A stretch of DNA of 64,000 nt, from assembly GCF_002224265.1 (NCBI RefSeq), contig NZ_CP012881.1, forward strand, positions 1,612,001 through 1,676,000. The letters are read 5' to 3'. Both the position numbers and the translations under genes were made by a program. The stretch is from Vibrio vulnificus NBRC 15645 = ATCC 27562. Its GTDB lineage: Bacteria > Pseudomonadota > Gammaproteobacteria > Enterobacterales > Vibrionaceae. Within the stretch, counting starts at the first letter, position 1. The number at the start of each line of letters is the position of its first letter. Positions 17,342 to 25,827 of the stretch are shown here, piece after piece. The notes below the pieces were generated by a model, which was given only the letters and a program-made list of their open reading frames with translations, had not been told where the DNA came from and did not search any database.

Positions 17342-17359
17342 TCCAAGATCCTTTGCTAA

Positions 17360-17953
17360 CTATTGGCGTTCATAGAGGCGATAGCTGACCTGCCCAGCGG
17401 TTTTTTCTCGATGCAAATGCCAAGAAGCTGGCAGCGCTTCAACCTGTAACTCTTTTTCTGTCTCAATATAAATCATGGCGTCCTCTGCCAGCCAGCCATT
17501 TTGCTCCAGCAAAGTCACGGCTTCGGCGAGGAGTCCTTGGCGAAATGGTGGATCAATAAACACCACGTGATGCGGCGTGCCTTGCTGCTTAAGGAATTGC
17601 AGTGCATCGCCTTGAATCACTTTGATGTTATTGGCCTTTAGCGCTGTGACATTTTGTTGCAATTGCGCAAACGCCTTGGGGTTTAACTCCAACATGGTGA
17701 CTTGCTCTGCCTGACGTGATGCCGCTTCAAAACCTAAGCCGCCAGAGCCGGCAAACAGATCCAAACAGCGAGCGTGAGGGATATCCTGTGCGAGCCAGTT
17801 AAACAGCGTTTCTTTGACTCGATCGGTGGTCGGGCGTAAGCCTTCGGCGTCATGCACGGGCAGCTTTCGCCCTCGCCAAAGGCCACTAATGATGCGTACA
17901 CAGCCAGTTGTTGGCTTATTTTGTGATGTGTTTTGCTGGCGACGTCTTACCAT
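17360..17953 (-). CDS. rsmD: 16S rRNA guanine-966 N2-methyltransferase
   Basis: A 197-residue SAM-dependent methyltransferase that modifies G966 of 16S rRNA during 30S assembly. GLWRGRKLPV and RPTTDRVKETLFNWL are the N-terminal hallmarks. LDLFAGSGGLGFEA is the SAM-binding loop and VVFIDPPF is the DPPF-type catalytic motif. It is divergent from ftsY, the standard gammaproteobacterial arrangement. Confidence 0.93.
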   Translation of the reverse strand: MVRRRQQNTSQNKPTTGCVRIISGLWRGRKLPVHDAEGLRPTTDRVKETLFNWLAQDIPHARCLDLFAGSGGLGFEAASRQAEQVTMLELNPKAFAQLQQNVTALKANNIKVIQGDALQFLKQQGTPHHVVFIDPPFRQGLLAEAVTLLEQNGWLAEDAMIYIETEKELQVEALPASWHLHREKTAGQVSYRLYERQ

Positions 17954-18156
17954 AGATTTTTTGACCGCTAATAAAGTGTTACTATAGCCAATCGCCCAGG
18001 CCTAAAGCCTGGATATTGCCCAGAATTTGATAGTGACAAAGTGTACCATTATTCCGCTGAGAAAAACGGATCACATGCGTATACCAGTCGCGATTGTGTC
18101 TTTGTCTGTGTACCAGCAAAGATTCAACCCAGTATAAGAAACCAGGATATCTCCCG

Positions 18157-19344
18157 ATGACGGAAAAGAAAAAGCGCGGATTATTATCGTGGCTTGGCTT
18201 TGGTGACGATGACCAAGTAAAACAACCAGAGCCTGCACAATCAGAAGAGGTGATCAGCGAGTCTGACGAAAAAACCGTAGAGAGCGTTGAACCGATTGTC
18301 AGCCAAGAAGTGGTTGAAGAGGTTGCGGTAGAGCCAATCAGCGAATCAGAAGCTGAAGAGCCCGTTGAAGTGACACCGGTGGTGGTTGAAGCGCCGCGTG
18401 TGCAAGAACAAGAAAAACCAACAGAAAGCTTTTTTGCGCGCCTAAAACGCAGCTTGAGTCGTACGAAAGCCAATATCGGCGCTGGTTTCTTTGGCCTATT
18501 TAAAGGCAAGAAAATCGATGATGAGCTGTTTGAAGAGCTGGAAGAACAGCTACTCGTTGCGGATGTGGGTATGGATACCACGTTGAAAATCATCGAAAAC
18601 TTAACAGAAAAAGCGTCTCGCCGTGACTTAAAAGATGGTGAGGCTCTGTATGGTTTGCTCAAAGAAGAGATGGCGGAGATCCTCACTAAGGTTGAGCAAC
18701 CATTGCAAGTGGACAGCAGCAAAACCCCTTACGTTATCCTGATGGTTGGGGTAAATGGCGTGGGTAAAACCACTACCATTGGTAAGTTGGCGAAACAGTT
18801 CCAAAATCAAGGTAAGAAAGTGATGTTGGCGGCGGGCGATACTTTCCGTGCAGCGGCTGTTGAGCAGTTGCAAGTGTGGGGCGAGCGTAACAATGTCCCA
18901 GTGATTGCACAGCATACTGGCGCAGACAGTGCATCGGTGATTTATGATGCGATTGAAGCCGCCAAAGCGCGTGGCGTTGATGTGGTGATCGCCGATACTG
19001 CGGGTCGCTTGCAAAACAAGAGCAACTTGATGGAAGAGCTGCGCAAAATTGTTCGAGTGATGAAGAAAATCGACGACTCCGCGCCGCATGAAATCATGTT
19101 GACCTTGGATGCAGGCACTGGTCAAAACGCCATTAGCCAAGCGAAACTGTTTAGCGATGTCGCGCCGATCACCGGGATCACCTTGACCAAACTGGATGGC
19201 ACAGCGAAAGGCGGCGTGATCTTTGCTATTGCCGATCAGTTTAACATTCCTATTCGTTACATCGGTGTGGGGGAAGGGATTGAGGATCTCCGCCCGTTTG
19301 AAACCCAAGAATTTATCGACGCGCTATTTAGTCGAGAAGAGTAA
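18157..19344 (+). CDS. ftsY: signal recognition particle receptor FtsY
   Basis: A 395-residue GTPase that docks the signal recognition particle and nascent membrane proteins at the inner membrane. Residues 1-90 form an acidic, Glu-rich A domain typical of gammaproteobacterial FtsY. The NG domain follows, with GVNGVGKTTTIGKLAK near residue 198, DTFRAAAVEQL, DTAGR and TKLDGTAKGG. The ATG at 18157 fits the MTEKKKRG start of relatives; the frame is open upstream but without homology. It heads ftsY-ftsE-ftsX. Confidence 0.95.
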   Translation: MTEKKKRGLLSWLGFGDDDQVKQPEPAQSEEVISESDEKTVESVEPIVSQEVVEEVAVEPISESEAEEPVEVTPVVVEAPRVQEQEKPTESFFARLKRSLSRTKANIGAGFFGLFKGKKIDDELFEELEEQLLVADVGMDTTLKIIENLTEKASRRDLKDGEALYGLLKEEMAEILTKVEQPLQVDSSKTPYVILMVGVNGVGKTTTIGKLAKQFQNQGKKVMLAAGDTFRAAAVEQLQVWGERNNVPVIAQHTGADSASVIYDAIEAAKARGVDVVIADTAGRLQNKSNLMEELRKIVRVMKKIDDSAPHEIMLTLDAGTGQNAISQAKLFSDVAPITGITLTKLDGTAKGGVIFAIADQFNIPIRYIGVGEGIEDLRPFETQEFIDALFSREE

Positions 19345-19364
19345 GCATTAGAGAGGAATAACCG

Positions 19365-20042
19365 GTGATCCGATTTCAGCAGGTAAGTAAAGCCTATCGT
19401 GGCGGCCGTCAGGCCCTGCAAAAAGTCGACTTTCATTTACGTCGTGGCGAAATGGCATTTTTAGGTGGACACTCAGGTGCCGGTAAAAGTACCTTGCTGA
19501 AATTGATCTGTGCCATTGAGCGGCCTACTGATGGGCGCATTAGCTTCAATGGCCATGACATCACACGCATTCCGAATAAAGACGTGCCATTTTTGCGTCG
19601 CAATATCGGCATTGTTTTCCAAGATCACCGCTTACTGATGGATCGCAGTGTTTACGACAATGTGGCACTGCCGATGCGCATTGAATCCATCTCAGAGAAT
19701 GAGATAAAACGCCGAGTCTCGGCGGCTCTCGACAAAACCGGGCTGCTTGATAAAGCCCGCTGTTTGCCTAGCCAGCTGTCTGGTGGTGAACAGCAACGTG
19801 TCGGCATCGCTCGCGCCGTGGTTAATCGCCCAACCTTATTGTTGGCCGATGAACCAACAGGCAACCTGGACCCTGAGTTGTCCAACCGAGTGCTGCGTTT
19901 GTTTGAAGAGTTCAATCGTGCTGGCGTGACTATTTTATTGGCGACACACGACATCAACTTGGTCAACTCTCGTCCTCAGTATCGTCATTTCGAACTTAAC
20001 CAAGGTTTTCTCAGTGAGGTAGAAGATTATGGCCGCGAATAA
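19365..20042 (+). CDS. ftsE: cell division ATP-binding protein FtsE
   Basis: A 225-residue ABC ATPase, with Walker [10 protein letters not shown] near residue 36, the signature LSGGEQQR and Walker [13 protein letters not shown]. With FtsX it controls septal cell-wall hydrolases through EnvC. It starts with GTG after AGAGGAAT and its last 14 bases overlap ftsX. Confidence 0.95.
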   Translation: MIRFQQVSKAYRGGRQALQKVDFHLRRGEMAFLGGHSGAGKSTLLKLICAIERPTDGRISFNGHDITRIPNKDVPFLRRNIGIVFQDHRLLMDRSVYDNVALPMRIESISENEIKRRVSAALDKTGLLDKARCLPSQLSGGEQQRVGIARAVVNRPTLLLADEPTGNLDPELSNRVLRLFEEFNRAGVTILLATHDINLVNSRPQYRHFELNQGFLSEVEDYGRE

Positions 20043-20997
20043 ACGCCTTAAAAAGCCAGCGAGCAAATCGACCTCGAATCGCCCTAAGACAGACGGTTTT
20101 GTTTCGATTCATATCAAACAAGCCAAAGCTTCCTTCAAAGCGATCTGGCATCGCCCGCTGGGGAATATTCTGACCTTAGCGGTCATCTCCATGGCATTAG
20201 CCATGCCTGCCTGTTTGTATTTGCTTGGTAAAAACATTGCCGTTGCCACGTCGCATGTCACGTCACCTGCACAAGTGAGCGCCTACTTGCGTGAAGGCGT
20301 ACCAGAAGCTCGAGTCATGGTGCTCAAAGATGAATTGGAAACGCAGCAAGATGTTGAATTGGTGGAGTACATTTCTCCGCAGCAAGGCTTGGAGCATCTC
20401 AGCCAATATTCCGGTTTTGACCAAGCGTTAAGCTTACTGGAAGATTATGCCCTGCCAGGTGTCTTGGTGATCACCCCTGCGGTGGAAGAGAACAACGCCA
20501 TCAAAGCGTTGGCGCAACAACTGCGCCAAGAAGAAGACATTACGGATGTGCGTCTAGACGAAGATTGGTTAACACGGCTAGATGCAATAAAAACGGTCGC
20601 GACAATTATTGTCATGACCTTGACACTGTTAATGTTGGGTGCTGTATTTTTAATCGTTGGCAACACCTTGCGCTTTAATGTGCTCGCCAATAAAGAAGAA
20701 ATTCAAACCATGAAACTCATTGGTGCGACAGACAACTTTATTCTGCGCCCCTACTTATATTCAGGAATGTGGTTTGGTTTACTTGGCGCGGTATCGGCGT
20801 GGTGTTTTACCGCGTTGATTACAGTGTTGTTGAATGGCGCCGTTGCGGATCTCGCGGCTTTATATGACAGCCAATTTCGTCTTATTGGCCTAAGCTGGGA
20901 TGAATCCTTGTTGCTTGTGATGACAGGGACCTTCTTAGGTTGCGTGGCGGCAAAAGTATCGGCGCAGCGCCATTTAAAAGAAATTGAACCTGTTTAA
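20029..20997 (+). CDS. ftsX: cell division permease-like protein FtsX
   Basis: A 322-residue membrane partner of FtsE with four membrane segments: one near residue 45, then three in the C-terminal half. A large periplasmic loop lies between segments one and two, where EnvC binds. The N-terminal 40 residues are basic and cytoplasmic. It overlaps ftsE by 14 bases, which suggests coupled translation and fixed stoichiometry. Confidence 0.93.
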   Translation: MAANKRLKKPASKSTSNRPKTDGFVSIHIKQAKASFKAIWHRPLGNILTLAVISMALAMPACLYLLGKNIAVATSHVTSPAQVSAYLREGVPEARVMVLKDELETQQDVELVEYISPQQGLEHLSQYSGFDQALSLLEDYALPGVLVITPAVEENNAIKALAQQLRQEEDITDVRLDEDWLTRLDAIKTVATIIVMTLTLLMLGAVFLIVGNTLRFNVLANKEEIQTMKLIGATDNFILRPYLYSGMWFGLLGAVSAWCFTALITVLLNGAVADLAALYDSQFRLIGLSWDESLLLVMTGTFLGCVAAKVSAQRHLKEIEPV

Positions 20998-21089
20998 GTG
21001 ATGCGGGTCTTATAGTAGGCAATCGTCGCAAAGAATCAAATTTGATTGACTTGTATAGACGATTTGTTTATGGATAATTGCTAACCCTG

Positions 21090-21117
21090 CTTGAAACTGA
21101 TTCATCTTCAGTTCAAG
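21090..21117. repeat. inverted repeat upstream of rpoH
   Basis: CTTGAAACTGA pairs with TCAGTTCAAG, leaving one bulged A, across a 7-base loop. No T run follows. It lies about 57 bases upstream of the rpoH start and could be a weak ftsX terminator or part of rpoH control. A weak promoter-like pair (TTGACT at 21046 and TATGGA at 21069, 17 bases apart) lies just before it. Confidence 0.45.
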
Positions 21118-21173
21118 ATAATGGCGCTAATTTGCAATGTATAACTCCAGATCAGAGATTGATGAGGAATTGA

Positions 21174-22031
21174 ATGACAACTCAAGCGTATCCGATGGCA
21201 CTAGTAACGCAAGATAGCCTTGATGGCTACATTCGCTCGGTGAACAGCTACCCAATGCTGACCGCAGACGAAGAACGTGATCTAGCTGAACGTCTACACT
21301 ACAAAGGCGAAATTGAAGCGGCAAAAGGGCTGATTCTCTCTCACCTGAGATTCGTTGTTCACGTTGCCCGCGGTTATTCTGGCTATGGTTTGCCAATGGC
21401 TGACTTAGTGCAAGAAGGCAATATTGGTCTCATGAAGGCGGTAAAACGTTTCAACCCAGAAGTTGGGGTGAGGCTGGTTTCTTTCGCGGTTCACTGGATC
21501 AAAGCGGAAATTCACGAATACGTACTACGTAATTGGCGTATTGTGAAGATCGCGACCACCAAAGCGCAGCGTAAGTTATTCTTCAATCTACGTAAGTCGA
21601 AAAAACGTCTTGGTTGGTTTAACAACGGTGAAGTCGAAACCGTGGCTCGTGAGTTGGGTGTAGAACCGGCAGAAGTGCGAGAAATGGAATCGCGTTTGGC
21701 GGCGGTCGATTCGACCTTTGATTTGCCGAATGAGGAAGACGATTCTACCTCGGTATCAACCGCTCCAGTCCTTTATCTGGAAGACAAATCTTCAGATGTG
21801 GCGGATAACCTAGAAGCGCAAAACTGGGAAGCTCACACCAATAACCGTCTTGCGATGGCATTGGCTAGCCTTGATGAGCGTAGCCAACATATTGTTCGCT
21901 CACGTTGGTTGGACGATGATAAAGCCACGCTGCAAGATCTCGCGGAAATGTATGGTGTTTCTGCGGAGCGAATCCGTCAGCTTGAAAAGAACGCGATGAA
22001 GAAACTGAAGATGGCTGTTGGCGAGATTTAG
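21174..22031 (+). CDS. rpoH: RNA polymerase sigma-32 factor, heat-shock regulator
   Basis: A 285-residue sigma-70-family factor that directs transcription of heat-shock genes. Region 2 has [24 protein letters not shown] and [16 protein letters not shown]. The RpoH box [10 protein letters not shown] near residue 125 identifies it as sigma-32 rather than another sigma factor. The C-terminal helix-turn-helix is [20 protein letters not shown]. It follows ftsX in the same order as E. coli. In E. coli its mRNA is a thermosensor; this cannot be judged here by eye. Confidence 0.96.
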   Translation: MTTQAYPMALVTQDSLDGYIRSVNSYPMLTADEERDLAERLHYKGEIEAAKGLILSHLRFVVHVARGYSGYGLPMADLVQEGNIGLMKAVKRFNPEVGVRLVSFAVHWIKAEIHEYVLRNWRIVKIATTKAQRKLFFNLRKSKKRLGWFNNGEVETVARELGVEPAEVREMESRLAAVDSTFDLPNEEDDSTSVSTAPVLYLEDKSSDVADNLEAQNWEAHTNNRLAMALASLDERSQHIVRSRWLDDDKATLQDLAEMYGVSAERIRQLEKNAMKKLKMAVGEI

Positions 22032-22059
22032 TTCTCTTACCAAACCACTTAGAATCAGC

Positions 22060-22091
22060 AAAAGCCGAGATCAATGATCTCGGCTTTTTTG
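22060..22091 (+). terminator. rpoH terminator
   Basis: A 13-bp stem (AAAAGCCGAGATC/GATCTCGGCTTTT) with a 3-base loop and a T tail follows rpoH. Confidence 0.92.
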
Positions 22092-22465
22092 TTGCCTGTG
22101 ACAACATCATGGTGAGTATTTTTGATCGAAATCGAGTTACGAAAATGATCACGAAATGATGCTTAGCCTGTGAATAACTCTGTGAAGTAATTATTTATCA
22201 ACTGTTCGAAAGCTGGATGAAATCAGGGCTTGAAGGGGAATTTCTTTTGGGGATAGTTATAAAACTACACACAGAAAGATCAAGATCCTTACTACATGTA
22301 GTGGATCAATTTTCACGCAGACACTTTATCAACGCAATCCACAGATTTATCCACAAGTGATGAAGAAATAGACGTCATTCAAAGACCAGAAGAACTGTGT
22401 GTCTAAGTTTGGCTCTGGATAGGTTACAATCCCAGCAGAACAAAATAACGAAAATGAGAAAGTAT
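22092..22465. other. intergenic region with clustered DnaA-box and GATC sequences
   Basis: The 370-base gap has no gene. It holds two perfect DnaA-box matches: TTATTCACA on the minus strand at 22169-22177 and TTATCCACA on the plus strand at 22347-22355. At least three weaker versions lie at about 22195, 22326 and 22335. Five GATC sites lie outside the rpoH terminator hairpin (22124, 22147, 22278, 22284, 22304). A palindrome ACTACATGTAGT at 22291-22302 is flanked by GATCC and GGATC. The promoter of glpE must also be here. Confidence 0.55.
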
Positions 22466-22786
22466 ATGGAACAGTTCAAGCATATTGATGTACAAGGCGC
22501 GCACGCGCTCATCAGCCGTGGAGAAGCACGTTTGGTGGATATTCGTGACCCGCAATCTTTTGCTGTGGCTCATGCCCAGTCGGCCTTTCATCTAACCAAT
22601 GATTCGATCGTAAACTTCATGCAGCAGGTGGAGTTTGAACAGCCTGTTTTGGTGATGTGTTACCACGGCATCAGCAGTCAAGGGGCGGCTCAGTACCTAG
22701 TCAATCAAGGTTTTGAAGAGGTGTACAGTGTTGATGGTGGTTTTGAAGCTTGGCATCGCGCCAGTTTGCCCGTTGAAGCAAGCTGA
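22466..22786 (+). CDS. glpE: thiosulfate sulfurtransferase GlpE
   Basis: A 106-residue single-domain rhodanese. The active-site loop CYHGIS carries the sulfur-accepting Cys65, and VDIRDPQSF is the conserved N-terminal part. It transfers sulfane sulfur from thiosulfate to cyanide or thiols. The ATG at 22466 fits the family length. It is followed by glpG, but glpR, which joins them in E. coli, is absent. Confidence 0.92.
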   Translation: MEQFKHIDVQGAHALISRGEARLVDIRDPQSFAVAHAQSAFHLTNDSIVNFMQQVEFEQPVLVMCYHGISSQGAAQYLVNQGFEEVYSVDGGFEAWHRASLPVEAS

Positions 22787-22871
22787 TCCCGTTAGAAGAG
22801 AAGGGTTTTTGCCTAACGGCCTTTGATGTGGAAGAATGAGGTCAGATTTTTCGTCTAACTGAGGTTTCTCT

Positions 22872-23714
22872 ATGCAGCGTCTTATTGTGTTGAATAATCC
22901 AAGGATGGCGCAGGCTTTTATCGACTACATGGCGTCTCGACAAATTGATTTGCGAATGATGCCTGAGGGTGAAGGGCAGTTTGCCTTATGGCTGATGGAC
23001 GATCAGCATTGGGTTGAAACCGAAGCAGAGCTCAAACAGTTTTTGGTGAATCCTGGTGACAGTAAATACAGCGCTGCATCTTGGGACATGGCAGAAACGC
23101 GCAAGACTCAGTTCAGTTACCGAAGTCCCAGTTTACTGGCGATGGTGAAAGCAAAAGCAGGTCCTGTCACCATGGCGGTGATGGTCGCCTGTGTGGCGGT
23201 TTACGTGTTCATGATGTTGGGCTGGGAAAGCCCGCTTTTAAGTGCGATGCATTTTCCTGCGGAAGCCGCGCAACAATGGCAACTATGGCGTTGGGTGAGC
23301 CACGCTCTGCTGCACTTCTCTGTGACCCACATTGTGTTTAACTTACTGTGGTGGTGGCAGTTTGGTGGCGACATTGAACAGAGATTGGGTAGCGGTAAAC
23401 TACTGCAAATCTTTGTCATTTCGGCCGCACTCTCTGGCGCTGGTCAGTTTTGGGTTGAAGGGGCCAATTTTGGTGGCTTATCTGGCGTGGTTTATGCCTT
23501 GCTCGGTTACGCTTGGATTTTAGGTTATCGCGTGCCTCATCTCGGCTTGTCGGTCCCTAGGCCCGTGGTCGCTTTTATGCTGGTATGGCTCATTCTTGGT
23601 TACGTTCAACCTTTTATGGCGATTGCCAATACTGCCCATCTCGTGGGTTTGTTGTCTGGGATGGGGCTGGCCTATCTCGATTCCACCAAGCAAAAACATC
23701 AAAAAGCGGCCTAG
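22872..23714 (+). CDS. glpG: rhomboid intramembrane serine protease GlpG
   Basis: A 280-residue rhomboid protease of the inner membrane. An N-terminal cytoplasmic domain (1-90) is followed by six membrane segments. The catalytic pair is Ser204 in GGLSGVVYALLG and His256 in TAHLVGLLSG, and LLHFSVTHIVFNLLWWW supplies the oxyanion-side His and Asn residues. The stop codon lies inside the following terminator hairpin. Confidence 0.93.
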   Translation: MQRLIVLNNPRMAQAFIDYMASRQIDLRMMPEGEGQFALWLMDDQHWVETEAELKQFLVNPGDSKYSAASWDMAETRKTQFSYRSPSLLAMVKAKAGPVTMAVMVACVAVYVFMMLGWESPLLSAMHFPAEAAQQWQLWRWVSHALLHFSVTHIVFNLLWWWQFGGDIEQRLGSGKLLQIFVISAALSGAGQFWVEGANFGGLSGVVYALLGYAWILGYRVPHLGLSVPRPVVAFMLVWLILGYVQPFMAIANTAHLVGLLSGMGLAYLDSTKQKHQKAA

Positions 23715-23725
23715 GCCGCTTTTTG
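23701..23725 (+). terminator. glpG terminator
   Basis: An 11-bp stem (AAAAAGCGGCC/GGCCGCTTTTT) has the glpG stop codon at its loop. The T run works on both strands. Confidence 0.85.
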
Positions 23726-23762
23726 CTTTATAACGTCAACAGAATCAGCCGAGCTGAACATG

Positions 23763-24173
23763 CTACTGATAGAGGTATTTGGTAAACAGCAGGTCAGCAA
23801 TGACGGTTTTGCCCGTTTCTGGCAATAAGATCTCATTGAGTTTTTCGACCAAATGCTTACGCAAATCTTCACGCCCAGCCAGTGATTTCACCGTGTCTTC
23901 ACTTTGCTGACCGAGCAATTCGACTACTGCGTCTCTGATCAGCGGCTGATGGTGTTCGACCAACGCCAAATCCGCATTGCTCATGACCATGATGTCGATG
24001 CGCACTTGGATGTAACCCAGTTTCTTGCCTTTGGTATAAAAGTTGGTGGTGAGGTCTGGCTCAAGGGTGAAATACGCAAGTTGAGGGCCAGTCTGTTCTT
24101 CTTCCGCATGCAAAGGTAAAGAAAAGAGCAAGCTGAAGGCGATAATTATTTGGGCTATATAACGTTTGTACAT
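23763..24173 (-). CDS. FliL-like protein with a cleavable signal peptide
   Basis: A 136-residue protein with an N-terminal signal peptide (IIIAFSLLFSLPLHAEE, cleavage likely after HA). A FliL-type domain follows: YFTLEPDLTTNFYTKGKKLGYIQVRIDIMV and AVVELLGQQSEDTVKSLAGREDLR. Flagellar FliL has an uncleaved anchor and sits in the fli operon; this paralogue stands alone between glpG and ubiC and looks periplasmic. A role with a polar or lateral motor is possible but unproven. Confidence 0.75.
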   Translation of the reverse strand: MYKRYIAQIIIAFSLLFSLPLHAEEEQTGPQLAYFTLEPDLTTNFYTKGKKLGYIQVRIDIMVMSNADLALVEHHQPLIRDAVVELLGQQSEDTVKSLAGREDLRKHLVEKLNEILLPETGKTVIADLLFTKYLYQ

Positions 24174-24266
24174 ATTTCTGACTTTTCTTTCTTCTGATCA
24201 CGATACTCGAAACGCTTTTGTCTTGTTACAATAGGCGGTCCAAATGTCACTATAAGTTATTACAAT

Positions 24267-24292
24267 CTTTACGGTGGCTCATTACCGTAAAG
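24267..24292. repeat. 9-bp inverted repeat upstream of ubiC
   Basis: CTTTACGGT and ACCGTAAAG are perfect complements separated by 8 bases, about 55 bases before the ubiC start. It could be an operator or a leader hairpin. Confidence 0.5.
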
Positions 24293-24345
24293 TGACGCTT
24301 TATTGTACGCACAACGCGACTAAAAGCTACTAATTGAATACTAGT

Positions 24346-24885
24346 ATGAATCAGCCAAACTCGCTCTATCTTGCTTTGTTAACAGAAGCAAAATGGCAAA
24401 ATCCTGAAGATTTTCACTTTTCTAGTGACTTTGCTAAGCACTGGTTACTGGAGCAAGGCTCCTTGTCTCGCCGTTTAGCGCGTCATTGCCAACATCTGAC
24501 CGTTGAGTTGATGCGCAATGAAAAAAGTGGTGTAGGCCAATTAACAATGCAAGAGACTCAGGGATTATCCCCTGAGATTTGCTTGATCCGAGAGGTGGTG
24601 CTATCCGGTGATCAAACACCGTGGGTGCTGGGAAGAACGTTGATCCCTGAAACCACCTTAGCTGATCAGCCCTACGACTTAGCCACGCTGGGTGATATTC
24701 CTTTGGGTCTCACCGTGTTTAGTGCAGAGCAAGTTGAACGTGATGCATTGCAAGTGGCTTGGATTGAAACGCCGCAAGGGCGTTTACTCGCCAGACGTTC
24801 TCGTTTATGGATGAACCACAAACCGATGTTAGTGGCAGAACTGTTTTTACCTGATGCACCGATTTACTCCAGGGAGAGTGTGTAA
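24346..24885 (+). CDS. ubiC: chorismate-pyruvate lyase
   Basis: A 179-residue enzyme that removes pyruvate from chorismate to give 4-hydroxybenzoate, the first committed step of ubiquinone synthesis. The central REVVLSG and the C-terminal RRSRLWMNHKPMLVAELFLPDAP fit UbiC, including the product-binding Arg and Glu residues. The ATG at 24346 is preferred over an in-frame TTG at 24334. The stop is directly followed by the ubiA ATG. Confidence 0.92.
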   Translation: MNQPNSLYLALLTEAKWQNPEDFHFSSDFAKHWLLEQGSLSRRLARHCQHLTVELMRNEKSGVGQLTMQETQGLSPEICLIREVVLSGDQTPWVLGRTLIPETTLADQPYDLATLGDIPLGLTVFSAEQVERDALQVAWIETPQGRLLARRSRLWMNHKPMLVAELFLPDAPIYSRESV

Positions 24886-25740
24886 ATGTCAGTAGAAAAG
24901 GCCAAGGCGTATTGGCAACTGATGAGGATGGACCGACCAATTGGCACGTTACTGTTGCTTTGGCCAACCTTGTGGGCGTTGATCATTGCTGCGGAAGGGA
25001 CGCCCGATTGGCATGTTTTGCTGGTTTTTGTGTTGGGCGTGGTGTTGATGCGCAGTGCTGGTTGCGTGATCAATGACTTTGCCGATCGTAAAGTGGATGG
25101 TCATGTTAAGCGCACTCAGCAGCGACCTCTGCCTTCAGGTCGCGTGACGGCGAAAGAAGCGATCATTCTGTTTTTGCTGTTAGGGATCAGCTCGTTTTTG
25201 TTGGTATTGACCATGAACCCACTCACCATCCAGCTCTCATTTGCCGGTATCGTGTTGGCGTTCATTTACCCTTTTATGAAGCGCTATACCCATCTGCCGC
25301 AATTGTTTCTTGGCTTGGCGTTTAGCTGGGCAATCCCGATGGCGTGGGCCGCGCAGGCCAATGAGTTGCCTTGGGTGGTGTGGTTTGTGTTTGCGATTAA
25401 TGCGTTGTGGACCATTGCGTACGATACCCAATATGCGATGGTCGATCGCGATGATGACATCCACATTGGTGTTAAATCGACGGCGATTTTGTTTGGCCGT
25501 CACGACAAGTTAATCATCGGCATGTTGCAATTGCTAACGCTAGTGATGCTGGTTTGGCTTGGCTTGCATTACCAATTGGGGCAAAGTTTTTATTGGAGTG
25601 TGCTGGCCGCTGGTGCGCTGTTTGTATATCAGCAGCATTTGATCCGTCATCGTCAGCGAGAGTTGTGTTTCCAAGCGTTTCTCAATAATAACTATGTCGG
25701 GATGGTGCTGGCGCTCGGGTTATTTGTCGCGTTTTGGTAA
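24886..25740 (+). CDS. ubiA: 4-hydroxybenzoate octaprenyltransferase
   Basis: A 284-residue prenyltransferase with eight to nine membrane segments. It attaches the polyprenyl tail to 4-hydroxybenzoate. The first Asp-rich motif is NDFADRKVD (N63, D64, D67, D71) and the second is [12 protein letters not shown] near residue 180; both bind the magnesium-diphosphate. The ribosome binding site AGGGAGAG lies in the end of ubiC, so the two are coupled. Confidence 0.95.
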   Translation: MSVEKAKAYWQLMRMDRPIGTLLLLWPTLWALIIAAEGTPDWHVLLVFVLGVVLMRSAGCVINDFADRKVDGHVKRTQQRPLPSGRVTAKEAIILFLLLGISSFLLVLTMNPLTIQLSFAGIVLAFIYPFMKRYTHLPQLFLGLAFSWAIPMAWAAQANELPWVVWFVFAINALWTIAYDTQYAMVDRDDDIHIGVKSTAILFGRHDKLIIGMLQLLTLVMLVWLGLHYQLGQSFYWSVLAAGALFVYQQHLIRHRQRELCFQAFLNNNYVGMVLALGLFVAFW

Positions 25741-25783
25741 ACCGCGCTGAGTTCACTTAGCACTCGTTGCACAGAAAAAGAAA

Positions 25784-25814
25784 AACAAAGGCATCCACTG
25801 GATGCCTTTGTTTT
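25784..25814. terminator. bidirectional terminator between ubiA and plsB
   Basis: A 14-bp stem (AACAAAGGCATCCA/TGGATGCCTTTGTT) lies between convergent genes with A and T runs on both sides. Confidence 0.9.
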
Positions 25815-25827
25815 ATTCGATGCTGGC

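Noticed and set aside
22092..22465. Chromosomal origin oriC1
   Set aside because: DnaA boxes and GATC sites are present, but the region lacks the usual mioC/gidA (mnmG) neighbours and a clear AT-rich unwinding region with repeated 13-mers. It is reported only as a DnaA/GATC cluster.
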